Origin: Defluviitaleaceae bacterium
Lineage (GTDB): Bacteria; Bacillota; Clostridia; Lachnospirales; WQUN01
Direction: 5' to 3'
DNA: 6,745 bases
NCBI GenBank assembly: GCA_009783525.1
Contig: WRDG01000129.1
Location: forward strand, 1 to 6,745
Within the stretch, counting starts at the first letter, position 1; the number at the start of each line of letters is the position of its first letter. Shown here one piece after another: positions 1 to 5,122 of this stretch. The translations under genes were made by a program, and so were the position numbers. The notes beneath the pieces are model-generated. The model worked only from the letters and a program-made list of their open reading frames with translations, had not been told where the DNA came from and searched no databases.

Positions 1-925
1 TAATCAGCTTGGCATTGAAAGATTTAGAATATTCACGGTGCGCTAATAGGTTTGATACCAACTCGCGGGCAATCCACGACCTGACGCTGACGCTCTGGTC
101 GCCTATAAGTACAAAAGGGTCATTCGTATGCTTCGTAATAAAGTCAAACAACAGGTCGTATGCTTCTATGAGATTTGTTTCCACATAGCGGCGGTCGTCG
201 TAACGGTCAACCTTATCGCGGCGCAGGAGTGCATCGGTCACGATGCCCGGTGCGCATGAGCGTACTACCTCATCTTTGCCAAACATCAATATCCCGGCAA
301 GATTGAATCCTTTCTTACCTGTCCGTTTATCATCCTCGTAAAAACCCGCGCTCTTGAATAGCTCCATCTCGTCCATGTTTTTCCATGGATGGTCAAAAAC
401 TCGGCTCACTGCCATTTTCTTGACACGCGGAACAAGGTCGAGCCGCATATCCTCCAGGGTAGCATAAGGGAATATTTCACGCTCTGTAAACTGGTTCGAC
501 TTGCGTAGAGATAGCTGCGCGACAAGCTCGGTGGAATTTGTTATGTCAAAGTCACCATCCTCATTGCGGTCGTAAATCCTGCCTGAACATGATTGAATTT
601 GTGAACTAATCGGTATATGAACGTATAGCAGCAGCATCCCGTCAAGCATAACTTCGTCAAGGCTGAGGAACAGCGATGGAGAAGTCTTCTGTGTGTTGTT
701 CAACATACTGGCGAAGTTCTTCTTCATTTGCGTTGCTGCCTTTGGGTTGACACCGATGGGAGTGCCGTCATCAAGTACGCCGAAGATGAGATGACCGCCA
801 TATCGGTTTGAAAAAGAGCATACCGTTTCCCATACGCTGTTATTAAGGTTGTTCACGCATTCCTTATATTCGATTGTCAAACCCTCGCCATCGGCAAGTA
901 TTTGTTTGATACGGTTTGGGGTCAT
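1..925 (-). CDS. AlbA_2 (Schlafen-like) putative ATP-binding protein, 3' end cut by window edge
   Basis: 308 codons are visible from an ATG at 925 with no stop before the left edge, so the C-terminus is missing. An AGAGGA ribosome binding site lies 11 nt upstream. Residues 14-125 look like an AlbA_2 domain: a TIEYKE stretch (17-22) is followed by the signature SFSNRYGGHLIFGVLDDG (37-54). At residues 287-300, RELVSNLLAHREYS matches the REAxxNAxxHRDY helix that opens the GHKL-type ATPase domain of COG2865 proteins. Such proteins usually have 400-550 residues, so roughly a third is probably off-window. Biochemical function is poorly defined; a role in nucleic-acid binding or regulation is assumed from the domain. 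Genes of this family are often found inside type I restriction-modification loci, and here it lies directly downstream of an hsdM relic, which supports that context. Alanine codons are mostly GCA and GCC (11 of 15), unlike the GCG-rich nnr gene at the right end, which fits horizontal acquisition. Family assignment is confident; function is not. Confidence 0.85.
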   Translation of the reverse strand, partial: MTPNRIKQILADGEGLTIEYKECVNNLNNSVWETVCSFSNRYGGHLIFGVLDDGTPIGVNPKAATQMKKNFASMLNNTQKTSPSLFLSLDEVMLDGMLLLYVHIPISSQIQSCSGRIYDRNEDGDFDITNSTELVAQLSLRKSNQFTEREIFPYATLEDMRLDLVPRVKKMAVSRVFDHPWKNMDEMELFKSAGFYEDDKRTGKKGFNLAGILMFGKDEVVRSCAPGIVTDALLRRDKVDRYDDRRYVETNLIEAYDLLFDFITKHTNDPFVLIGDQSVSVRSWIARELVSNLLAHREYSKSFNAKLI

Positions 926-970
926 GGTTTAACTCATCCTCTTACTTTTGCGTGGTTTCATTTTTTTCAA

Positions 971-999
971 TTCATAGTTACTGCCAATTTGCCGTTCAA
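971..999 (-). promoter_or_regulatory. Candidate promoter for the AlbA_2 gene
   Basis: On the minus strand TTGAAC (999-994) is separated by 17 nt from TATGAA (976-971), about 45 nt before the start codon at 925. The spacing is ideal, but the -10 box matches the consensus at only four of six positions. It follows the possible terminator at 1061-1102, so independent transcription of the AlbA_2 gene is plausible. Confidence 0.3.
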
Positions 1000-1006
1000 T
1001 TCATTC

Positions 1007-1038
1007 TTCGGCACATCGCCATTGCGCCAATGTCCGAA
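1007..1038. repeat. Imperfect inverted repeat between the hsdM relic and the AlbA_2 gene
   Basis: TTCGGCACAT (1007-1016) and ATGTCCGAA (1030-1038) are complementary except for one extra base, around a 13-nt loop. It lies just upstream of the candidate AlbA_2 promoter and could be an operator or a leader hairpin, or it could be chance. I see no gene I can support in the 180-nt spacer 926-1105. Confidence 0.3.
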
Positions 1039-1060
1039 TTGACATACACAAGAAGTCTTA

Positions 1061-1102
1061 CATAAATTAAAAAGCCAAAGAAGACAAGCAAATGTCTCCC
1101 TT
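1061..1102 (-). terminator. Possible intrinsic terminator after the hsdM relic
   Basis: Starting 3 nt after the TAA of the hsdM relic, the minus strand reads AAGGGAGACA (1102-1093), a 6-nt loop, then TGTCTTCTTT (1086-1077). This gives a ten-pair stem with two G-U pairs, followed after GGC by TTTTTAATTT. The placement is typical of a rho-independent terminator, but the stem is AT-rich and the U-tract short, so it may be leaky. Confidence 0.35.
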
Positions 1103-1105
1103 TTT

Positions 1106-1402
1106 TTATTTTGCGTCCCCTTCGATTTCCGCGACGATTTCGCCGATCCCTTTGCGCAGCTCGTTTGTACGGGCAACTATCCTTTCGATTTCGGCGTTGA
1201 GCTCCGCTATGTTTACGATCTCGCGGGTGTCTTCGCGCGCGACATATGAACTGATTGACAGGTTAAAGTCCTGCGCGGCAATTTCACCGCCGGGCACAAG
1301 CCGCGCCATGTAGCCGTCCACGCTGCCGCGCAGGTCGTTAGCAATGCTCCATATCGTGCGGTGAAGCTCGGCGCGTTCCTGTTCTTTTTTATTGTCTGCC
1401 AT
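1106..1402 (-). pseudogene. hsdM: Internally deleted type I restriction-modification methyltransferase subunit (HsdM relic)
   Basis: The reading frame encodes 98 residues from ATG 1402, with AAAGGG 6 nt upstream; an in-frame TTG at 1408 is a poorer start. Residues 1-30 contain ERAELHRTIWSIANDLRGSV, the conserved N-terminal helix region of HsdM. Residues 31-98 (YMARLVPGGEIAAQDFNLS, then SSYVAREDTREIVNI and a helical tail rich in Glu, Ile and Arg) match the C-terminus of the same family. Full-length HsdM has about 500 residues, so some 400 are missing between G30 and Y31 (junction near 1312/1313). The lost part includes the S-adenosylmethionine-binding FxGxG motif and the catalytic NPPF/Y motif, so the product cannot methylate DNA. 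The frame and both ends are intact, which means a recent deletion, an assembly collapse, or a retained helical mini-protein able to contact HsdS are all possible. Family assignment rests on recalled HsdM sequences. Confidence 0.8.
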
Positions 1403-1408
1403 GTGCAA

Positions 1409-1414
1409 CCCTTT
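1409..1414 (-). promoter_or_regulatory. Ribosome binding site of the hsdM relic
   Basis: AAAGGG on the minus strand lies 6 nt before ATG 1402. It touches the TTG at 1408, which rules out that triplet as the main start. A TATAAA (1427-1422) upstream could be a -10 box, but no convincing -35 accompanies it. Confidence 0.5.
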
Positions 1415-1501
1415 CGCGTCGGTTTATATTTAAAATGAAATTTTGTGAGCCTCTGTAAGCTCCGAGTAAAAAAATATTTACGTAATTTTTAATTTTTTTT
1501 G

Positions 1502-1535
1502 CAAATGGCTTCCTGAAATTTCAGGAAGCCATTTG
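1502..1535. repeat. Perfect 34-bp palindrome in the intergenic spacer
   Basis: The arm CAAATGGCTTCCTGAAA (1502-1518) is followed with no spacer by its exact reverse complement (1519-1535). It lies between the end of the URO-D-like gene and the start of the hsdM relic. On the minus strand, in which both flanking genes are read, it is followed by an A-run rather than a T-run, so it is not a canonical terminator for them. On the plus strand AAATTTTT follows only after GTCG. It could be a protein-binding site, a relic of mobile-element ends, or a stabilising 3' hairpin for the URO-D transcript. Confidence 0.8.
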
Positions 1536-1544
1536 TCGAAATTT

Positions 1545-1576
1545 TTGCTACTGCAAGCAGTAGCAAGCTACTGCAA
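1545..1576. repeat. Alternating 10-bp repeats forming competing hairpins
   Basis: TTGCTACTGC (1545-1554), AA, then GCAGTAGCAA (1557-1566) is a perfect inverted repeat with 10-bp arms. GCTACTGCAA then appears again at 1567-1576, an exact copy of 1547-1556 at 20-bp spacing. The middle block can therefore pair with either neighbour. The cluster lies 17 nt past the stop codon of the URO-D-like gene, so it would fold in that transcript's 3' region. No clear U-tract follows, so termination is uncertain. Confidence 0.7.
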
Positions 1577-1593
1577 CATAAATATTTTTTTTG

Positions 1594-2661
1594 TTATTTT
1601 TTATAGTCTTTGCACGCTTCGACATAGGCCAAAATATTTTCCCAAGGCACTTCCGGTTCGAGCAAGTGCGTTGGCGCGGGGAACATCCCGCCGTTTGGGC
1701 CGGTCGCGTCGAGCAGCTCGGTAACTGTCCGGCGGATTTCGTCGGGCGTGCCGAAGGGCATGAGGCGCTGTGTGCCTACCGCGCCGTGGAAAGAAATCCG
1801 CCCCCTGTATTCGTTTATAACGGCGAAGGCGTCCATGCTTTCGGGTTGAAGGGGATTTAAAACGTCTACGCCGGCTTCTATCAAGTCGTTTATAAACGGG
1901 GTGGCATGGCCGCAGGTATGGTAACAGACAACCGTGTCGCGCCTGACGTTGCGCACCGCATCTATTACCCGTTTGAGGCGGGGCTTGATCCATTTGCGGT
2001 AGAGATCCGTACTGAACAGCGGCGTGCTCTGCATGCCGATGTCGTCGCCGAGGTATACGATGTCAACGCCGGCTTTGGCGTATGTTTCGCCGCGCAGTAC
2101 GGCGCGTTCTGTTACGGCGTCCAAAATATATTCCGCTACTGGGCTGCCGGTCAGCATGTCAACCATCAGGTCTTCCATGCCGCGCATGTACCAGGCCGTT
2201 TCCCAAATTGTACATTCCATGTGGCCCACGCCGGCTAATCCCTCGGCGTGGATTTTTTTTATCGCTTCGGCGCTGTCGCTTGTCCCGCCTGCGAAATCCG
2301 GCAGGGGATAGGCTTTTATTTTTTCAAGGTCTTCGATGCCGGAGAGCGGGTGGCGCATGCGGGTCATGTGCATGGCTTCTTTGCTGCCCGGCTCGTGGGC
2401 AACGCCCCAGGCGTCTATCCAAGTGCCGTCCTTTAAACTGCCGTGCCATTTGCGGTAAGCGTCAGGGTCGTATTTAACGTTGATTTGCCCCGCGCTTCGC
2501 CACGGAAACATAAAAAAAACGCCCGGGTCTCCTGTATGGCCGCGCCTGCGGTATTCGTCCATAAGGGATGGGCATAGTCCGAAGCTGACGGGTACATAAT
2601 CGAAACCATCGCGGCGCAGAAGCGAAAGCAGATTTTCGCGGGCGTTTCGTTTACGGCTCAT
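1594..2661 (-). CDS. Uroporphyrinogen decarboxylase (URO-D) superfamily protein, probably not HemE
   Basis: This 355-residue protein is of normal length for the URO-D/MtaA superfamily, a TIM-barrel fold that includes haem-pathway decarboxylases and corrinoid-linked methyltransferases. Recognisable blocks are YLGDDIGMQSTPLFSTDLYR (203-222), YHTCGHATPFINDLIEAGVD (247-266), then LNPLQP (268-273), FHGAVGTQ (291-298), FGTPDEIR (303-310) and PAPTHLLEPEVPWENI (328-343). The HxCxH cluster (H248, C250, H252) resembles the zinc ligands of MtaA-type methyltransferases; the Cys often found before the later His (APCH) is Thr here. The RQAGRY motif expected near the N-terminus of true HemE is absent. The substrate is unknown, and no corrinoid protein is encoded nearby. 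GGAGG lies 6 nt before the ATG, and the start overlaps the end of the upstream membrane-protein gene, so the two are probably co-translated. Superfamily assignment is secure; a methyltransferase role is inference. Confidence 0.85.
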   Translation of the reverse strand: MSRKRNARENLLSLLRRDGFDYVPVSFGLCPSLMDEYRRRGHTGDPGVFFMFPWRSAGQINVKYDPDAYRKWHGSLKDGTWIDAWGVAHEPGSKEAMHMTRMRHPLSGIEDLEKIKAYPLPDFAGGTSDSAEAIKKIHAEGLAGVGHMECTIWETAWYMRGMEDLMVDMLTGSPVAEYILDAVTERAVLRGETYAKAGVDIVYLGDDIGMQSTPLFSTDLYRKWIKPRLKRVIDAVRNVRRDTVVCYHTCGHATPFINDLIEAGVDVLNPLQPESMDAFAVINEYRGRISFHGAVGTQRLMPFGTPDEIRRTVTELLDATGPNGGMFPAPTHLLEPEVPWENILAYVEACKDYKK

Positions 2662-2959
2662 TTTTTTCCTCCGGTTCCGGTTGGAATGTAACGGTGCGGC
2701 TTTCGGTTTGTTTGTTTACAAAAATTTGGATTATATAGCCAAGCGCGGACAGAACAAGCGGGAAAAAGATATAGTTTTCCGCGTTGGTCATGTAATAGCC
2801 GAAAATGTCGGCGCCCGCGCCGTGATAGTCGAGCCCGCCCGACGAAGCCATCTGCGAAACATTATCGAAGCATGTAAAAAGAACCCATATGCCGTAAACC
2901 GCAAAAAATCCCGCGGCAATATAAAGAACCTTGCTGAACGTCGGTATCTTTTTTTCCAT
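2651..2959 (-). CDS. Small two-helix membrane protein of unknown function, coupled to the URO-D-like gene
   Basis: From ATG 2959 the product has 102 residues. Two hydrophobic segments are clear, at about residues 9-30 (VLYIAAGFFAVYGIWVLF core) and 62-81 (NYIFFPLVLSALGYIIQIFV). They are separated by a Gly/Ser/Asp-containing loop, and a charged, Glu/Pro-rich tail ends in EPEEKNEP. It is an integral membrane protein; I do not recognise the family. A GTG at 2971 would extend it by four residues but overlaps the Shine-Dalgarno sequence GGAAGGAG, so ATG 2959 is preferred. The gene's last 11 bases overlap the start of the URO-D-like gene, and the coding sequence of its tail supplies that gene's ribosome binding site. 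It could anchor or assist the URO-D-like protein, but nothing in the sequence proves this. Confidence 0.75.
   Translation of the reverse strand: MEKKIPTFSKVLYIAAGFFAVYGIWVLFTCFDNVSQMASSGGLDYHGAGADIFGYYMTNAENYIFFPLVLSALGYIIQIFVNKQTESRTVTFQPEPEEKNEP
2668..2672 (-). promoter_or_regulatory. Ribosome binding site of the URO-D-like gene, inside the membrane-protein gene
   Basis: GGAGG followed by six A residues precedes ATG 2661. It lies within the last codons of the membrane-protein gene, in the Pro-Glu-Glu-Lys coding stretch, which explains the acidic tail there and suggests translational coupling. Confidence 0.75.
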
Positions 2960-2970
2960 TGTAAAATCCA

Positions 2971-2978
2971 CTCCTTCC
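2971..2978 (-). promoter_or_regulatory. Ribosome binding site deciding the start of the membrane-protein gene
   Basis: GGAAGGAG on the minus strand ends 11 nt before ATG 2959 and overlaps the first base of the alternative GTG at 2971. This favours the ATG, although 11 nt is on the long side. Confidence 0.55.
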
Positions 2979-3031
2979 TGTGTTGAAACACTCTAATAGA
3001 TTAAATTCCGACCCGAACGGATAAATAGAGA

Positions 3032-3054
3032 TCCAATAAATTATCTGTATTGGA
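3032..3054. repeat. Inverted repeat upstream of the membrane-protein/URO-D pair
   Basis: TCCAATA (3032-3038) and TATTGGA (3048-3054) are perfect inverted arms around 9 nt. A GAACGG hexamer occurs at 3015-3020 and again at 3053-3058, and a T8 run follows at 3059-3066 on the plus strand. No plus-strand gene precedes it, so it is more likely an operator or leader element for the minus-strand pair than a terminator. The rest of the 173-nt spacer holds no promoter I can defend, and no clear terminator follows the HDOD gene, so read-through from that gene is possible. Confidence 0.35.
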
Positions 3055-3132
3055 ACGGTTTTTTTTGCGTTCTTCTTTCGTTGTTTATTTTTTTTGTAAA
3101 GTTAATGAGCTGACACTCATAAACGTACGACT

Positions 3133-4377
3133 TTAAAAAACGTCTTCGTCCACGGGCGTGTTGATCAAGTTGCTGTACCAAAGCATGGCTTCCGCGAACG
3201 CTTCGTGTATGCTTTCGATTGAAATGTTCTGCAGCATCGCAAGGCGCGAAACTTCGTACCAGTCGCCCTGTTCGTAAAGGAGCGCGAACGAAAGCACTTT
3301 TGCGAACTCGCCGAAACCGCCCGAAAGCGCGACCCTTATAGTCTCAGGCACGAAAATCATGCCGAGCGCTTCGTCCATGCTCACGTCGAGTATTACGTCC
3401 ACGATAGAAAACAAACCTGTTAAAAATAAATTTTCTTTTAATATGGCCATGTTGAACAGACCGGCGAGATTTTCGCAAAGTTTTGCGCGCAGCAAAGAAA
3501 CCCGCGTGACTTCCGGCGGCTTGTCGGTGGACATCGCCGTGGACACCGCGGTGCTAATCCATTTTTTTATTTCGCGCTGCCCGAGCATAGCGGCGGCGTG
3601 GTCTATTGTTTTAATTTCCGAATTGAGCCTGCGCGACGAGTTGACCAGACGCATAAATTGAACGGCAAGCGAAGTGTCCTGCCTGACGATGCGAGTGAAG
3701 GTTTGAAAATCGAAATCGTCTTGGTTGACGATGTTTAACAGTTGGATGTAATTGACCTTTAACGGCGGCAAGGGCTTGCTTTTTACGCGCTTGGGTATGT
3801 GCACTTTGTAGAACGGCCCGTCGAAAAGCGCGTAGCCCGCGTTTGCTATGCTGTTAAATTCGTCGGCGGAAGAAATGTCGGCCGCTATTAATTTTATGAA
3901 GGGGTATGCGGACGAAAGGTAGGAAATTTTTTCGGTTTGGATATCAAACGGAGGGCCGACGAAGAAAAAATCCACGAACGGCAAAAACGGCGCGAGCGCT
4001 CTCATGTTGTTTACGTGCCTGAAAGCGAAACGGAAACCGAAATTTTTAAAATATTTTATGCGGGACAGGTTTGCGTCGTTTAGAAGAATGTCCGCGCCCA
4101 TCATCAGGACTACCTTGTTATGGTCTACCTGACATTCCTGCTCGAGGTTGGTCATCAATAAAATGTTGGTGACCGGAATAAAAATCATTTTGTCGCGGGA
4201 CAGCGCTTCCATCCCGACCTTGTTCATAAATCCTATCATTGGGGAAAACATTGCGCCGTCGAACGGATTTGACTTTCCTGCTTCAATTAAAGCGTTGCCG
4301 TATTGATACGAAAAATAATATCCTTCCACCCGCATGTAGTTGTCGAAAATAGGTTTTGGGACAAAAAGCAGATTCAT
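3133..4377 (-). CDS. YuxH-like signalling protein: degenerate EAL domain plus HDOD domain
   Basis: The 414-residue length and layout match the COG3434 family (EAL and modified HD-GYP/HDOD proteins). Residues 1-195 are an EAL-like fold: the opening FVPKPIFDNYMRVEGYYFSY (5-24) corresponds to the usual RQPIFDxxxxVxGYELLY, and GYALFDGPFY (181-190) to the GYxxFQGYFF end. The catalytic features are gone: the EAL-position residues read YYF, and FAFRHV (117-122) stands where active enzymes have a DDF-type metal site, so cyclic-di-GMP hydrolysis is unlikely. Residues 201-400 form the HDOD part, with PPLKVNYIQLLNIVN (204-218), VRQDTSLAVQFMRLVNSS (231-248), IDHAAAMLGQREIKKWIS (258-275), GLFSIVDVILDVSMDEAL (321-338) and LLYEQGDW (366-373). 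HDOD proteins typically act as protein-interaction or signalling scaffolds in the cytoplasm. GGGAG lies 9 nt before the ATG. The gene is divergent from maf and shares a promoter region with it. Confidence 0.88.
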   Translation of the reverse strand: MNLLFVPKPIFDNYMRVEGYYFSYQYGNALIEAGKSNPFDGAMFSPMIGFMNKVGMEALSRDKMIFIPVTNILLMTNLEQECQVDHNKVVLMMGADILLNDANLSRIKYFKNFGFRFAFRHVNNMRALAPFLPFVDFFFVGPPFDIQTEKISYLSSAYPFIKLIAADISSADEFNSIANAGYALFDGPFYKVHIPKRVKSKPLPPLKVNYIQLLNIVNQDDFDFQTFTRIVRQDTSLAVQFMRLVNSSRRLNSEIKTIDHAAAMLGQREIKKWISTAVSTAMSTDKPPEVTRVSLLRAKLCENLAGLFNMAILKENLFLTGLFSIVDVILDVSMDEALGMIFVPETIRVALSGGFGEFAKVLSFALLYEQGDWYEVSRLAMLQNISIESIHEAFAEAMLWYSNLINTPVDEDVF

Positions 4378-4438
4378 TAAAAGCCACTCCCTGCGGTTTT
4401 TAAGCGGTATATTCTGTAAAGATATATATTCGTCGTTC

Positions 4439-4466
4439 AGTATAGCACAAATAAAATTTGTGTAAA
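4439..4466 (-). promoter_or_regulatory. Sigma-A-type promoter for the EAL/HDOD gene
   Basis: On the minus strand TTTACA (4466-4461) and TATACT (4444-4439) are separated by 16 nt, each matching five of six consensus positions. The predicted leader to ATG 4377 is about 55 nt. The spacer contains most of the dyad at 4446-4462. Confidence 0.55.
4446..4462. promoter_or_regulatory. Dyad (putative operator) shared by two divergent promoters
   Basis: CACAAAT (4446-4452), AAA, ATTTGTG (4456-4462) is a perfect inverted repeat with 7-bp arms. It overlaps the -35 box of the maf promoter and fills the spacer, plus the edge of the -35, of the opposing promoter. A dimeric regulator bound here could block both directions. 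No regulator gene is visible in the window. Confidence 0.5.
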
Positions 4467-4487
4467 ATATTCGCGGTGGGATATAAT
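4458..4487 (+). promoter_or_regulatory. Sigma-A-type promoter for the maf-acpS-nnr operon
   Basis: TTGTGT (4458-4463) and a perfect TATAAT (4482-4487) are 18 nt apart. Transcription would start near 4494, leaving a leader of about 23 nt before ATG 4517. Its -35 region overlaps the opposing promoter. Confidence 0.6.
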
Positions 4488-4516
4488 TTTCTCATTTATG
4501 TAAAGGCGGGCTGTTT

Positions 4517-5122
4517 ATGCGGGTTGTTCTCGCTTCTGCTTCGCCGAGGCGGCGGATGCTGCTGGCGCAGGCGGGAATAGAATTTGAGCAGATTGTTTGC
4601 GGCGCGGACGAAAGCTTCGCGGGTGCGGCCAATCCTTGCGAGGCGGTAATGACTGTAGCAAAACGAAAAGCTTTTTGCGCGGCGCAAGAGATAGGAGACG
4701 GCGAACCGGCGTATATCATCGCGGCGGACACGACTGTCTGTGTAGACGGCAGGATTTTAGAAAAACCGCGCGACGGAGCAGAAGCTTTTGAAATGCTCAG
4801 TCTTTTGCAAGGAAAAAAGCACGCGGTCCATACGGGCGTTTGCATGATCAACACGGCAACGGGCGAAGAAGCGGTCTTTGCGGACACCGCTTCCGTTTTT
4901 ATGCGCGCGTTAACGGACAGCGAAATAAACGATTACATTGCGACGGGAGAGCCGTTCGACAAAGCGGGAGCTTACGGCATACAGGGTAAGGGCGCGCTGC
5001 TTGTCGAACGCACGGAGGGCGATTACAACACTGTGGTGGGGCTGCCGCTCGTGCGCGTATATTTGATTTTGCGCGGGTGGGGCGTAAAAATATTTTTTGA
5101 CGGCGCAAACGGTTTCAAATGA
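4517..5122 (+). CDS. maf: Maf family nucleoside triphosphate pyrophosphatase
   Basis: This 201-residue protein has the usual Maf length and all the main landmarks. SASPRRRMLL (7-16) is the N-terminal phosphate-binding signature. AADTTVCVDG (69-78) carries the catalytic Asp71, and LEKPRD (81-86), HTGV (105-108), GEPFDKAGAYGIQGKG (144-159) and GDYNTVVGLPL (168-178) complete the fold. Maf proteins hydrolyse dTTP, UTP or modified nucleotides to monophosphate and pyrophosphate in the cytoplasm, keeping non-canonical nucleotides out of nucleic acids; overexpression in Bacillus blocks septation. The dTTP/UTP subgroup is likely here but not proven. It is the first gene of the operon. The stop overlaps the acpS start as ATGA. 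AAAGGCGGG lies 7-8 nt upstream, and the ATG at 4498 is followed at once by a stop codon, so 4517 is the right start. Confidence 0.93.
   Translation: MRVVLASASPRRRMLLAQAGIEFEQIVCGADESFAGAANPCEAVMTVAKRKAFCAAQEIGDGEPAYIIAADTTVCVDGRILEKPRDGAEAFEMLSLLQGKKHAVHTGVCMINTATGEEAVFADTASVFMRALTDSEINDYIATGEPFDKAGAYGIQGKGALLVERTEGDYNTVVGLPLVRVYLILRGWGVKIFFDGANGFK

Noticed and set aside
967..1176. 69-codon minus-strand open frame covering the spacer and the end of the hsdM relic
   Set aside because: It overlaps the hsdM C-terminus in another frame, is rich in Lys, Ser and Cys with no recognisable domain, and has no convincing ribosome binding site.
1502..1576. CRISPR array
   Set aside because: The repeats are short, contiguous and palindromic with no unique spacers of regular length, and no cas genes are present.
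1533..1724. Plus-strand frame starting in the palindrome and running opposite the URO-D-like gene's 3' end
   Set aside because: It starts inside repeat sequence, lacks a ribosome binding site, and lies antisense to a conserved coding region.
1906..2477. Several plus-strand frames opposite the URO-D-like gene
   Set aside because: They are antisense shadows of a clearly conserved gene, with Arg/Cys-rich translations and no family resemblance.
1594..2661. Haem-pathway uroporphyrinogen decarboxylase HemE
   Set aside because: The RQAGRY N-terminal signature is missing, the HxCxH cluster points to the methyltransferase-like branch, and no other haem genes are nearby.
3032..3066. Rho-independent terminator on the plus strand (stem followed by T8)
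   Set aside because: The stem has only seven AT-rich pairs, four bases separate it from the T-run, and no plus-strand gene lies upstream to be terminated.
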